Shown here one piece after another: positions 25,789-35,426 of a DNA stretch of 64,000 nucleotides; positions within the stretch are counted from its first letter, which is position 1; every line of letters begins with the position of its first letter. The notes below the pieces were generated by a model. That model was not told the origin of the DNA. It made no database searches and saw only the letters and a list, made by a program, of their open reading frames with translations. The translations under genes were made by a program, and so were the position numbers. The stretch is from Oribacterium sp. oral taxon 078 str. F0262 (GTDB lineage Bacteria > Bacillota > Clostridia > Lachnospirales > Lachnospiraceae): contig NZ_GG729934.1 in the NCBI RefSeq assembly GCF_000160135.1, forward strand, positions 578,080 through 642,079. Direction: 5' to 3'.

Positions 25789-26766
25789 TTAATTTCGGAT
25801 CGTTGTCAGCAGCACATGACAGGTGCCGGAAATTTCATATCTGCCTGTACCTGCCGGAAGAAACAGACTGTCCCCCTTTCGGAATGCAGTATGCCTATCC
25901 TCCTCAGCTCCACAGCCTTCTTTCTCATCAAGACAAGAAACCATTCCGCTTCCTTCCAAAAACAATAGGCTGAGAAAGGAATCCCCGGACACGACTCCGG
26001 TCATGCTTCTCATGAATTTACCGTCGAGGAATAACTGATCCACAGTGAAATAATCGCAGTCTGCCACATGGGGATATCCATGATCCCGATTCTGAATCGG
26101 AAGCCTTCCGGCAACGGCAAGTGCCTTCTCAATATGAAGCTCTCGCTTTTTTCCGTCATTTCCGACTCTTCCGTAATCATAAACACGGTAGGTCACATTG
26201 GAATTCTGCTGGATCTCCGCAAGCAGGATGCCCTTGCCAATCGCATGAATAGTTCCGGCTTCTATAAAGAAGGTATCTCCCTTTTTAACCGAAACGCTGT
26301 TCAAAACCTCTGTCAAGGTATTGTCATTGATTCTCCTCCGGAACTCTTCTCTGCTGATCTCCTTCTTGAATCCATAGTAGAGAAAAGCTCCGGGCTCCGT
26401 ATCCATGACATACCACATTTCTGTCTTCCCGTACTGTCCCTCATTTTTCAGGGCAAAGCGATTATCCGGATGGACCTGGATGGAGAGATCCTTATTCGCA
26501 TCGATAAATTTGATGAGAACCGGAAACTCCCGGAAGCGGCGGCAGTGGGTTCCCAAAATCCCTCTACCTTCTTTTTCGATATATTCCTCCAGTGTCTTCC
26601 CGGCATATTTCCCATTGAAGATGACGGATGGGCCATCCGGATGACAGGAAAGCTCCCATGTCTCTGCCAGCGTTTCTCCGACATATTCCTTTCCATATTC
26701 TTCCACCAGCCTGCGGCCGCCCCACAGATAATCCTTGCAGGCCGGTTTTAATTTCAGAATGCTCAT
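25789..26766 (-). CDS. manA: Mannose-6-phosphate isomerase, class I
   Basis: The 325-residue cupin protein begins at ATG 26766 (GGTGGGAAT upstream; an ATG four codons earlier is also possible). LKPACKDYLWGGRRLVEEYG is the class I start, IQVHPDN the zinc-site His region, GKTEMWYVMD the Glu, and FIEAGTIHAIGKGILLAEIQ the third zinc-site segment. It interconverts mannose-6-P and fructose-6-P and closes the route from mannooligosaccharides to glycolysis. It is the last gene of the 12-kb minus-strand mannan operon. Confidence 0.95.
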   Translation of the reverse strand: MSILKLKPACKDYLWGGRRLVEEYGKEYVGETLAETWELSCHPDGPSVIFNGKYAGKTLEEYIEKEGRGILGTHCRRFREFPVLIKFIDANKDLSIQVHPDNRFALKNEGQYGKTEMWYVMDTEPGAFLYYGFKKEISREEFRRRINDNTLTEVLNSVSVKKGDTFFIEAGTIHAIGKGILLAEIQQNSNVTYRVYDYGRVGNDGKKRELHIEKALAVAGRLPIQNRDHGYPHVADCDYFTVDQLFLDGKFMRSMTGVVSGDSFLSLLFLEGSGMVSCLDEKEGCGAEEDRHTAFRKGDSLFLPAGTGRYEISGTCHVLLTTIRN

Positions 26767-26853
26767 ATTCCCACCCATCCTCGCTCTTTATTTCTTCTCT
26801 GCTTTTCTTATTATTCCTATTATTCCTGCTTTTGTCATTCTTTTCGCATTTTT

Positions 26854-28578
26854 TCACTCTGCCAACTGCTCTATCGCGGCAGTCAGACTGCCCAGCTGCG
26901 CAGCTGCATCTTCCTGACTCTCTCCACACACGCCGATATAGAATTTGATCTTTGGTTCTGTGCCGGAGGGTCTGATACAGCACCAGGAATCGCCCTCCAT
27001 GCGAAAATACAGGACATTGGATTGGGGAAGATCAATCTCATTCTCTTCTCCCGTCTCCATATTTTGAATGCGTCCCTCTTTGTAATCCCGAAACTCCAGT
27101 ACACGTCGTCCTCCAAGCATTTCCGGCACAGAGGAACGAACGGCATCCATCATGGATCGGATCTTCTCTGCCCCCTCCGCCCCCTTCAGGGTCACCGGAA
27201 CAAGCTTCTCACGGTACCAGCCATATCGATTAAAAAGCTCCCGCATATGATCCAGAAGCGTTCTGCCGCAATGCATATCCCAGGCAGCCGCGTCACAAAG
27301 CGCCATTACGGCCATTACGGCATCCTTGTCCCTTACGCAGGTGCCAAGCAGACAGCCATAGCTTTCCTCATAGCCAAACACAAAGTGATGCTGATGAGTT
27401 TGCTCAAAGAATTTGATCTGTTCTCCGATATATTTGAATCCGGTCAGCGTCTCAATCCGGCTCATCCCATAATCCGCGGACAGCGGTGCGCTCATTTTTC
27501 CGGAAACAATGGTTGTCACGACAGCTCCGTCTAAGGGAAGTGTTCCGGCCGACTTTCTCTGAGAGAGAATGTAGTCCAGCAAAAGGATACCGGTCATGTT
27601 TCCGGTGAAGCTTTTATACTTGCCGTCTGTTCTGTCCTTCACATAAATTCCAAGTCTGTCTGCGTCCGGATCTGTGGCAAGGACGAGATCCGCATCTTTT
27701 TCCTCAGACAGCTTCAGTGCAAGCTCAAATGCCTTGGGATCCTCGGGATTGGGATAGGACAGCGTCGGGAAGCTTCCGTCGGGAAGCTCCTGCTCCTCTA
27801 CCACATATACATGATGAAAGCCAAGTTCTTTTAAGATGCGCCTGACCCAGAGATTCCCGCTTCCATGCAGCGGAGTGTAGACAATCCTGAGCCGGTCTGC
27901 CTGCTCACGGATTGTCTCCGGATGGATCACCAATGATTTTACCGCTTCCATGTACTGATCATCGACTTCCGATCCGATTACATGATAGAGATCCTCCGCC
28001 AGCGCAGCTTCCTTTGTCATGCTAAGCGCCTCGGCAAAATCCGTGACCGCATTGACCTCTGCAATGATTTCCGCATCACGGGGCGGTGTGATCTGCGCGC
28101 CATCCTCCCAGTAAACTTTATACCCATTGTACTCTCTCGGATTGTGGCTGGCCGTTATGACAATCCCTGCCGTACATCCCAGCTTTCTGACGGCAAAGGA
28201 AAGCATCGGTGTAGGGCGAAGAGAGGGAAAGACATACGCCGGTATCTGATTGGCCGCAAGGCAGAGCGCCGCATCTTCCGCAAATTCCTGTGAATGTAAA
28301 CGCGAATCATAAGCAATGGCCACACCCTTCCCGGATGTATTCTGCTTCTTAATATAATTCGCCAGTCCCTGCGCAGCTTTCCGAACCGTATATCGGTTCA
28401 TGCGATTGCTGCCGGCTCCCATCACTCCCCGCAGTCCCCCGGTTCCGAATTCCAGCTCCCGGTAAAAGCGGTCCTCGATCTCCTTATCATTCCCTTCGAT
28501 CGAACGTAATTCCGCCTTTGTATCCTCATCTATATCAGGACTATTCAACCAATATCTGTATTTTTCCTTTGCGTTCAT
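26854..28578 (-). CDS. Phosphohexomutase (phosphoglucomutase/phosphomannomutase)
   Basis: This is a 574-residue alpha-D-phosphohexomutase. FGTGGLRGVMGAGSNRMN is the N-terminal signature, ITASHNPREYNGYKVYW carries the phosphoserine, VLATDPDADRLGIYV binds metal, GYEESYGCLLGT binds sugar and CIRPSGTEPKIKFYIGV binds phosphate. The length matches the PGM/PMM type of Firmicutes. Between manA and the esterases, its role here should be mannose-1-P to mannose-6-P, linking the two phosphorylases to ManA; glucose-1-P is also a likely substrate for this family. Confidence 0.94.
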   Translation of the reverse strand: MNAKEKYRYWLNSPDIDEDTKAELRSIEGNDKEIEDRFYRELEFGTGGLRGVMGAGSNRMNRYTVRKAAQGLANYIKKQNTSGKGVAIAYDSRLHSQEFAEDAALCLAANQIPAYVFPSLRPTPMLSFAVRKLGCTAGIVITASHNPREYNGYKVYWEDGAQITPPRDAEIIAEVNAVTDFAEALSMTKEAALAEDLYHVIGSEVDDQYMEAVKSLVIHPETIREQADRLRIVYTPLHGSGNLWVRRILKELGFHHVYVVEEQELPDGSFPTLSYPNPEDPKAFELALKLSEEKDADLVLATDPDADRLGIYVKDRTDGKYKSFTGNMTGILLLDYILSQRKSAGTLPLDGAVVTTIVSGKMSAPLSADYGMSRIETLTGFKYIGEQIKFFEQTHQHHFVFGYEESYGCLLGTCVRDKDAVMAVMALCDAAAWDMHCGRTLLDHMRELFNRYGWYREKLVPVTLKGAEGAEKIRSMMDAVRSSVPEMLGGRRVLEFRDYKEGRIQNMETGEENEIDLPQSNVLYFRMEGDSWCCIRPSGTEPKIKFYIGVCGESQEDAAAQLGSLTAAIEQLAE

Positions 28579-28630
28579 CGTGCAGGCTCCTCCCTTCTTT
28601 GCCTCTGATATAAGGCGATCCGCAGTGACA

Positions 28631-29788
28631 TCAGGCGCTTATCAACGACAGCAGATAAAAGGGCACATAGCTGATGCTTTCTTCGCCGTATTCCGGCAGC
28701 ACTCGTATCTGCACAGTATGCGTTCCCCTCTTTCCATGATGCAGGATACTCTCAAGATAGAGACAGTCCCCCCATTCCTCATCGAAATTTCCGTCCAGCA
28801 GAATCGGATGCGCCGTATCCTGATCCAGCACAAGCTCCGCTCTTCTGGCAGGATGGCAGACCGATTTTCGATACTGTACAGCAATGCAGGATGCCTCCAC
28901 AGAGAAGCTTATCGTATCTCCGCCCCTCCTTCCGATCCAGCCGTTTTTGAAATGATCCAGATGGCCCAGCTTCTCATGGGGATCCGCAAGAAATCCGTCC
29001 AGCTTTGGCAGCGCATTGGCAATCGTAAGACGTTTTGCCCCCTGATAAGCATTTTCGGTAATCGGATGGGGCAGAGCATCCACCTTAACCGTATCCATCA
29101 GACGATTTTCTTCCCCTGCCGCTTCGACATTTTTCCCCTCACAGAGAGGTTGTGACGCAGACTTTTGATTCTTCCAGCTGTCAAAAACAGATTCCAGCAG
29201 GCGAATGATTTCCTTCGCAATCAGGCCATGCCCCCGGTCATTCGGATGAAGACCGTCCGGTGAAATATCCTCCATCCGGAGCTCCTGATTTTGCACTCTT
29301 TGATAAACCGTATCGCGGATACTCACACGGGGAAGCCGATAATAATCACCGATTTCTCCATGCTGCGGTTCCGCGGTCAGTCCATTGTCATAGCGGACAT
29401 TATGAAGCAATACCACAGCGGGAAAGGACGGGAAATTCAGCACTCTCCTGATCAATCCCTCATAGCTTTCACGAAAAAAATTCGTCGGCTTATCATTGAC
29501 ACTGAAATCTATGAACACAAGATTCGGCTGATAGATCAGCATATCGCCCGTCACCCTGGATACCCCATACAGAGAGTCTGTGCCCCCGATTCCGGCATTT
29601 ACATAATGAATATCCGCTTTAGGGAAGTTTTCCTTCCACCAAAGATAAGTACGATACGCATAGCATTTTTCGTGTACAGAGGCCAGACTGTCCTGCGTGA
29701 TGGATCCGCCAAAAAAACCAATCGTCAGGGACTTTCCTTGGGACGCTCTTTCCATACATCTGATCAGCCTTGTATCATCTGCCTGCAT
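28631..29788 (-). CDS. Acetyl-mannan esterase, CE17-like (SGNH plus C-terminal CBM35-like)
   Basis: The 385-residue protein has no signal peptide. Residues 20-200 form an SGNH hydrolase: IGFFGGSITQ (nucleophile Ser), VNAGIGGTDSLYG (block II), FIDFSVNDKP (block III) and SPDGLHPNDRGH (Asp-His pair). The rest (about 235-385) is a beta-rich module with FKNGWIGRRGGDTISFSV, resembling the carbohydrate-binding module seen in CE17 enzymes of Roseburia mannan loci. Those enzymes remove 2-O-acetyl groups from mannooligosaccharides. Position between the mutase and the CE2-like gene supports the assignment; regiospecificity is inferred. Confidence 0.88.
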   Translation of the reverse strand: MQADDTRLIRCMERASQGKSLTIGFFGGSITQDSLASVHEKCYAYRTYLWWKENFPKADIHYVNAGIGGTDSLYGVSRVTGDMLIYQPNLVFIDFSVNDKPTNFFRESYEGLIRRVLNFPSFPAVVLLHNVRYDNGLTAEPQHGEIGDYYRLPRVSIRDTVYQRVQNQELRMEDISPDGLHPNDRGHGLIAKEIIRLLESVFDSWKNQKSASQPLCEGKNVEAAGEENRLMDTVKVDALPHPITENAYQGAKRLTIANALPKLDGFLADPHEKLGHLDHFKNGWIGRRGGDTISFSVEASCIAVQYRKSVCHPARRAELVLDQDTAHPILLDGNFDEEWGDCLYLESILHHGKRGTHTVQIRVLPEYGEESISYVPFYLLSLISA

Positions 29789-29863
29789 TTTTTCTCCCTC
29801 TTCAGCTGTTTTTCATTTACTGCATTTTTTCTGAATATGCTGCGCTTTTCTCTGTTTTGTGTA

Positions 29864-30919
29864 CTACCATCCCCGAATGGAAAGCTTCTCCAGGTACCGG
29901 GCCAGCTCCTCCGCCATCTCGCGTCCCTCTGTAATCCGCAGATGTCCCGGCGTACCGCATCCGTTCCTGCGGAAAAGATACTGCGTCAGCTTCTCATCCT
30001 TATTGTCGGACCGGAATCGATCCACTGCCTCTGTGATCGCGCGATCCCAGGCAGGATCATGCATCAGAAGTGTCGTGATGCAGACGATCTGCGCCTTTGG
30101 ATAAACCTTCCGGAGCTTTTCCAAAAAATGATAATAACCGTCTTTCCATGCCTGCGCCTTCGGCCCGTCCGGATGCTCCGCCATATAATCAATCGGATGA
30201 CTGTCATTCTGCCCCAGTGCCACGATCACCACATCCGGAATCCATTTGGAAAAATCCCAGGGAACAATTTCACCAAGAACAGGATTGTATTCGATCTTAT
30301 CCCACACGGAGACCATACCCTCCGCATCCGGTTCATGATACCAGCCGCTTCCATCCAGCAAGGCCATGCCGCCCTGTGCGATATCATGAAGCTCTGCGCC
30401 AAGCAGCCGTGCCGTCGTCCAGGAATATGAATACCAGCTGTTCGAGTATTCTCCCTCGTGCTGCGGATCTTCCTTTCCTGTATAATCCACCGCCTCCGAC
30501 AGCTCTCCGGCCGAAACAGAATCTCCAAATACCTCGATTCTCCGCCCCGGAAGCTCCGGCGCTGCCAGAAGCTCTGCATTCTCATCGAGCCAGATGCCCT
30601 GAAAAGCAAAATAATGGCACCCGTCCTGCCGTTTGAACAGCATAACCTCATGTTCCTCTCTCTGCTCGTCCAGAGGAATCTCAAGAACCGTTTCGCCGGT
30701 TTCATTCAGGGAGAATTTCATCTGTTTTCCGTCTGCCAGTATCCCGGCAAAATTTTTCCAGTATTCATGCCTGTTTCTTAGCAGGATCTTCAGCCTGTCT
30801 CCGCGAAACCGCATCCGCACATTGGTACACGGATACACAAAAACAGGAGACTTCGGATCTCTGAAGTCAATTCGTCCGCTGTAGACCAGATGATTATTGT
30901 CTGCATCTATTCTTTTCAT
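29864..30919 (-). CDS. Carbohydrate esterase family 2-like acetylesterase
   Basis: ATG 30919 (351 residues) is preferred over the longer frame because it avoids overlap with the GH130 gene, although its ribosome site is weak. Residues 1-125 form the beta-sandwich of CE2 enzymes (IDFRDPKSPVFVYP, HYFAFQGIWLDE). Residues 130-345 are the SGNH part: IEVFGDSVSAGELS, VVIVALGQNDSHPID and GCGTPGHLRITEG. CE2 esterases remove 3-, 4- and 6-O-acetyl groups from mannose units and complement the CE17-like enzyme next door. No export signal, so it should act in the cytoplasm after uptake. Confidence 0.9.
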   Translation of the reverse strand: MKRIDADNNHLVYSGRIDFRDPKSPVFVYPCTNVRMRFRGDRLKILLRNRHEYWKNFAGILADGKQMKFSLNETGETVLEIPLDEQREEHEVMLFKRQDGCHYFAFQGIWLDENAELLAAPELPGRRIEVFGDSVSAGELSEAVDYTGKEDPQHEGEYSNSWYSYSWTTARLLGAELHDIAQGGMALLDGSGWYHEPDAEGMVSVWDKIEYNPVLGEIVPWDFSKWIPDVVIVALGQNDSHPIDYMAEHPDGPKAQAWKDGYYHFLEKLRKVYPKAQIVCITTLLMHDPAWDRAITEAVDRFRSDNKDEKLTQYLFRRNGCGTPGHLRITEGREMAEELARYLEKLSIRGW

Positions 30920-30944
30920 AAGAAGCTGATCCCTTTTCCCTGAA

Positions 30945-32204
30945 CTAAATCCGATGCTCCCAAGCCGCGAAGGAAGGCGCGTCCGTCTCTGATGCAATGC
31001 CTGTATTCCCCTGCTTCAGCTGCGAATCCATGCTTTTCTGAGCCTTGAGGATCTCCCGGTTATGTCGAATCAGCTCGCATCGCTGACGCACACAATCCGC
31101 TGAACGAAGCGGATCCTCCGGTGTCCGAAACAGATAATCCTCCAGCCGGTCTATTGTCGTTAAGGCGACATGCATACGTGTGTCCGACGATGCATAGTAA
31201 AGATAGACGTCACCATTCTCTCTGGCGATGGCTCCGTTCGTAAACACGACATTGGAGACATCTCCAACTCGCTCTCCTCCCAGAGGTACCAGAAAGACGC
31301 CGGAGGGTTTCGCAATGACCCTCGACGGATCCTTAAGATCCGTGCCAAAGGCATACAGGACGTAGCGAAGACCCGCCGCCGTGTTCCGCACGCCGTGGGC
31401 AATATGAATCCAGCACTTTCTGCCGCGGATCGGGACCGCTCCGCATCCGTTTTTGGATTCTGTCAGCGTATGATAAATTCTCCTGCTGATGATCTTTTCC
31501 TCCTTGACAACCGCATGACAGATATCATCGCACAGGCCAAAGCCGATCCCGCCGCCGCTTCCGGTTTCGATGAAGTTGTCCATCGGGCGGGTGTAGAAGG
31601 CATATTTTTTATCCACAAACTCCGGGTGCAGAACGACATTTCGCTGCTGCGGAGACTGAAGAGTCTTCAGATTGTCCAGGCGCTCCCACTTCTCCATGTC
31701 CTTGGTACGTACGATCCCGGCCTCTGCAACCGCGGCAGACAAGTCCTCATTCCCCTTATCCTTACTTTCAGAACAGAATACTCCGTAAATCCATCCATCC
31801 TCATGCCTGGTCAGACGCATATCATACACATTGCTTTCATCCGGGCAGGTGTCCGGAAGGATTAGCGGTTCATCCCGAAAACGAAACCCATCCACAGGAC
31901 TCTCACTTTCTGCCACAGCAAAAAAGGACTTCCGATCATTTCCTTCCACACGGCAGACCAGACAATACTTTCCATTCAGGTAAATTGCGCCGCTGTTCAT
32001 AACAGCATTGACGCCGAGCCTCTCCATGAAATACGGATTCGTTCTTTCGTCCAGATCGTATCTCCACTCAACCGGAATAGACTCTCTGGTCAGGATCGGA
32101 TACTGGTAACGGCTGTAGATGCCGTTGTAAAAATCCGTTTTCTGATTTTTCCGGAATATCAGCCGGTCTGTTTTTTCTTTTTCCACATAATATCTGGGAT
32201 GCAT
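30945..32204 (-). CDS. GH130 4-O-beta-mannosyl-glucose phosphorylase
   Basis: The 419-residue protein is a five-blade GH130 enzyme of the subfamily 1 type. [20 protein letters not shown] and [20 protein letters not shown] are the N-terminal signature, [20 protein letters not shown] contains the proposed proton-donor Asp, and [20 protein letters not shown] and [13 protein letters not shown] follow. It should split Man-beta-1,4-Glc with phosphate into mannose-1-P and glucose. The epimerase upstream supplies this disaccharide. The C-terminus extends about 30 residues past the usual end (from MDSQLKQG onward) with no known motif. Confidence 0.92.
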   Translation of the reverse strand: MHPRYYVEKEKTDRLIFRKNQKTDFYNGIYSRYQYPILTRESIPVEWRYDLDERTNPYFMERLGVNAVMNSGAIYLNGKYCLVCRVEGNDRKSFFAVAESESPVDGFRFRDEPLILPDTCPDESNVYDMRLTRHEDGWIYGVFCSESKDKGNEDLSAAVAEAGIVRTKDMEKWERLDNLKTLQSPQQRNVVLHPEFVDKKYAFYTRPMDNFIETGSGGGIGFGLCDDICHAVVKEEKIISRRIYHTLTESKNGCGAVPIRGRKCWIHIAHGVRNTAAGLRYVLYAFGTDLKDPSRVIAKPSGVFLVPLGGERVGDVSNVVFTNGAIARENGDVYLYYASSDTRMHVALTTIDRLEDYLFRTPEDPLRSADCVRQRCELIRHNREILKAQKSMDSQLKQGNTGIASETDAPSFAAWEHRI

Positions 32205-32254
32205 CCTGTTTCCCCTCTTTCCGTATCATGCAATCGCTTTCTGAAAGCCAGCTG

Positions 32255-33427
32255 CTACTGCTCATTCTCCAGGCGAGTGAGAACCTCCAGACACATGCGT
32301 CCGTTATGATACGGACATTTCCACGGCTCTACAATCGGCTGCTCTGTCGGCGTATGGTCTGCATGAACTGCCCAGAACCATTCCCCTCCCTTTCTATGAT
32401 CTACCAGATAGGTCTGAATATAGGACCATATCTCCTCCGCTGCCCTTCGATACTCAAAGCACTCCGCTTTCTTCTGCCAGAGATTTAAAAATCCCACAAT
32501 GCTTTCTGCCTGAACCCACCAGACACGTGTTGCATCAATCCTTCCCCGTTCGCATTCATTGAATACCGAATGATCGCTATAGGCCCGTTTGTAGATATTT
32601 TCCGCAAGGATCACTGTGATGGGCGCAATTTTGGAGCGATAGATCGGATCCTTCAGAATGTCCAGGCTGCGGTCCAGAAGCCAAGAGGATTCAATATCAT
32701 GTCCATAGGAGCAGAGATCTATCAGGGAATTCCACCCTCTGTCAAAGAAAACCTCCTGCCTGCCCTGATCCGGATTGTAGATATGAGCGGCAAAAATATC
32801 CAGGATCCACCGGATGCTGTTTTTCACTGCCTCATCCTCATTGGCCTCACACAGTCCGGAATATCCCTCCAGGACATGAAGAAGAGTATTCATGGTTTTC
32901 TCTGCCATAACTCCATTTTCGGAAAGCTTTTCATTCGATACCGGATGAAAAGTCCGATCAAACGCCTCCAGATATCCGAATTCATCCTTCATCCTGCTTT
33001 CCACCAGCTGATAGAGTTCCATAGCCATAGCCAGTGACTCCCGGTTTCCGCTGGCCCGATAATATGCAGACAGAGCATAAATGGCAAACGCCTGATTATA
33101 TGTGTGTTTTGTCGTATCCAGCGGCCTTCCGTCGAAGCTCAGAAACCAGAATACACCGCCATTTACCCTGTCATAGCAGTGATCCCGCAGGAACTTCCAG
33201 GCATGATCTGCGTATGGCAGAATCGAAGGATCCTTCAGCCCAAGGCAGCAGCTGGAAAAAAACCAGAGAATCCTGCTGTTCAGGATACATCCCTTTTCCG
33301 CCTTCGGGTCCCGCACAAGATCTCGCCCGACAAAGCCGATATAGCCGCCATTCTCCCGGTCGATCAGTCCCTCCCAGAAGGGAAGTATTTTTGTCGCCAG
33401 ATGCTTCTTTACTTCCTCCGCAAACAT
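32255..33427 (-). CDS. Cellobiose/mannobiose 2-epimerase (AGE family)
   Basis: The 390-residue alpha/alpha-barrel has LPFWEGLIDRENGGYIGFVG near the start, CILNSRILWFFSSC, NQAFAIYALSAYY, DICSYGHDIESSWLL-type His-Glu residues (LCSYGHDIESSWLLDRS) and VWWVQAESIVGFLNLW. These are the catalytic His and sugar-binding segments of AGE-family disaccharide epimerases. The enzyme should convert beta-1,4-mannobiose to mannosyl-glucose for the GH130_1-type phosphorylase that follows 50 bases downstream. It is 15 bases after the second GH130 gene, so the three are tightly linked. Confidence 0.93.
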   Translation of the reverse strand: MFAEEVKKHLATKILPFWEGLIDRENGGYIGFVGRDLVRDPKAEKGCILNSRILWFFSSCCLGLKDPSILPYADHAWKFLRDHCYDRVNGGVFWFLSFDGRPLDTTKHTYNQAFAIYALSAYYRASGNRESLAMAMELYQLVESRMKDEFGYLEAFDRTFHPVSNEKLSENGVMAEKTMNTLLHVLEGYSGLCEANEDEAVKNSIRWILDIFAAHIYNPDQGRQEVFFDRGWNSLIDLCSYGHDIESSWLLDRSLDILKDPIYRSKIAPITVILAENIYKRAYSDHSVFNECERGRIDATRVWWVQAESIVGFLNLWQKKAECFEYRRAAEEIWSYIQTYLVDHRKGGEWFWAVHADHTPTEQPIVEPWKCPYHNGRMCLEVLTRLENEQ

Positions 33428-33442
33428 GATTTTCTCCTTTTG

Positions 33443-34468
33443 TCAGCGGACCCCTTCCTCTGCATCCATTTCCGATATCTGATTATTTGCCCTGATATAA
33501 TCTACAAGCTCCTCCACTGTGGTGAACGCCGTTCCCACATAGGTGTCCGCGCAGCCATAATAAACAGCGATGCGCCCGCTCTGTGCATCATGAATCGTTG
33601 CACAGGGGAAGGTTACATTCGGAACAAATCCTCTCTCCTCGTACCACTCCTGCGGTGTAAGAAGGAATGTCCGACAGCGGTATTTCACACGGGATGGATG
33701 ATCCCTGTCCAGAATGGCTGCACCGATGCTGTACACATAGCCATTGCAGGTATTGGTCACGCCATGATAGAACAAAAGCCATCCCTCGCTGGTTTCAATC
33801 GGCGCGGCGCCTCCTCCGATCTTGACGTTCTCCCACCAGTTGCCGCTTGCATTGCTCATCACATGACGATGATGTCCCCAATATTCCATGTCCGGACTTT
33901 CCGAAAGGAAAATATCTCCGAAGGGAGTATGTCCGGAATCACTCGGACGGGAAAGCATCATGAATTTTCCGTTTATTTTTCTGGGGAACAGCACAGCATT
34001 CCGGTTGAAGGGAATCAATGGATTTTCCAGTCGAGTAAATGTCCGGAAGTCCGCTGTCTTTGCCATTCCGATTGATGCTCCATAGAAATCCTGACACCAG
34101 ATGATATAATAGACATCCTCAATCTTTACCAGGCGAGGGTCATACGCATAGTTCGGCATGAATGCCTCTCCGTCTTCCTTTACAAAGCGGATTTTGTCGG
34201 GCCTGAAGCTCCAGTGAATGGCATCCTTGCTTTCTCCCAGATAAATATAGGGGACGCCGTCCGTCTGCTCGCCGCGGAAAACTCCGATAAATGCATCCTT
34301 GTAGGGAATAACTGCGCTGTTGAAAATCCGCGCAACTCCCTTTGCCGGGCTGCGTCCGATGATTGGATTCTCACTATATCTCCAGAGCGGAAGTCCGCTC
34401 TCGTCTGAGGCAGGACGATCCTGCCAGGGCATATTGGGTACATTCGCTCCGATGATCTTTACGCTCAT
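33443..34468 (-). CDS. GH130 beta-1,4-mannooligosaccharide phosphorylase
   Basis: ATG 34468 (after GAGGAC) gives 341 residues. NPIIGRSPAKGVARIFNSAV, FRGEQTDGVPYIYLGESKD and YDPRLVKIEDVYYIIWCQDF with the catalytic Asp identify GH130, subfamily 2 type. GNWWENVKIGGGAAPIETSE and WLLFYHGV follow. It should remove mannose-1-P from the non-reducing end of mannooligosaccharides of two or more units. It is shorter than the neighbouring GH130 (341 versus 419) and the two are clearly divergent, matching the pair seen in Roseburia mannan loci. Confidence 0.92.
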   Translation of the reverse strand: MSVKIIGANVPNMPWQDRPASDESGLPLWRYSENPIIGRSPAKGVARIFNSAVIPYKDAFIGVFRGEQTDGVPYIYLGESKDAIHWSFRPDKIRFVKEDGEAFMPNYAYDPRLVKIEDVYYIIWCQDFYGASIGMAKTADFRTFTRLENPLIPFNRNAVLFPRKINGKFMMLSRPSDSGHTPFGDIFLSESPDMEYWGHHRHVMSNASGNWWENVKIGGGAAPIETSEGWLLFYHGVTNTCNGYVYSIGAAILDRDHPSRVKYRCRTFLLTPQEWYEERGFVPNVTFPCATIHDAQSGRIAVYYGCADTYVGTAFTTVEELVDYIRANNQISEMDAEEGVR

Positions 34469-34570
34469 AATTGAAGTCCTCATTTTCTCATCTTTATGGA
34501 CGGTGCTGCATACTTCAATATCCACTGCGGCAGCACGTCCGGCTTAAGCCTAATCCTTGAAAGCTTTTCC

Positions 34571-35425
34571 TTAACCCTTTACTGCTCCCTGTGCCAGTCC
34601 GCTGTATATCTGTTTCTGGCAGAGAATAAAGATAATCAGCGCCGGGAGCATTGTAATGATAACGCCCGCGCAGATGTAGTTGTACTGATTTCCCAGCGGC
34701 CCTGTGAATTTAAACAGCGAGGTAGCCACCGTGACATATTTGTTCTTGTCCTGCAGGTAAAGGTTTGCCATATAATATTCATTGTAGGTGCCCACACCCT
34801 TCAGAATCATTACGGTAATGATTGCCGGCTTCAGGAGCGGAAACAAAATGCGGAAGAATACGCCAAAGTAAGTGCAGCCATCCATGATGGCCGCCTCATC
34901 CAGCGCCGGCGACAGATTTTCAAAATACTGAATAAAGATATAGATAGAGATAACATCTGTCCCGCACATCAGGATGCTATATCCAGGAAGACTGTTGATC
35001 CACCCCAGGGTATACATAATCTGATAGACAGAAACCTGCATGGCGATGCCCGGAAGCAAGGAAGCAAAGAGGAACAGCGCCCGGATGATTCCATTTCCCT
35101 TGAACTTAAACCTGCTGAGCACATAGGCAAGCATGGATCCGCTCATGATCGATCCGAAAAGAACAAAAACCAGAATAAACAGAGAATTCCGGAAGGCCAG
35201 AGCCATATTTGCCTGCTTCCAGGCGTCAATAAAGTTCTGAAAATAAGCCCAGTGGGACGGGAGTGTCATGACGCTGGTGGATGCATACTCCTCCGGCGTC
35301 TTAAGCGCGGTAAAAATACAGCTGATCAGCGGGAGGACGGCACAGAATGATACAAATACAAGAAGGATGTACTTTACGATCGTCCAAACCGTTTTCTTGA
35401 CAACAGCCGTTGTATTTTTGTTCAT
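34571..35425 (-). CDS. Mannooligosaccharide ABC permease, MalG type
   Basis: ATG 35425 follows AAAGGAG and gives 284 residues with six membrane helices. LSPALDEAAIMDGCTYFGVF is the EAA loop, and the tail is KQIYSGLAQGAVKG. It is one base after its partner permease and starts the downstream enzyme block after a 102-base gap. The importer lacks an encoded ATPase. By analogy with the Roseburia beta-mannan locus it imports acetylated mannooligosaccharides; cargo is inferred from the surrounding enzymes. Confidence 0.92.
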   Translation of the reverse strand: MNKNTTAVVKKTVWTIVKYILLVFVSFCAVLPLISCIFTALKTPEEYASTSVMTLPSHWAYFQNFIDAWKQANMALAFRNSLFILVFVLFGSIMSGSMLAYVLSRFKFKGNGIIRALFLFASLLPGIAMQVSVYQIMYTLGWINSLPGYSILMCGTDVISIYIFIQYFENLSPALDEAAIMDGCTYFGVFFRILFPLLKPAIITVMILKGVGTYNEYYMANLYLQDKNKYVTVATSLFKFTGPLGNQYNYICAGVIITMLPALIIFILCQKQIYSGLAQGAVKG

Positions 35426-35426
35426 C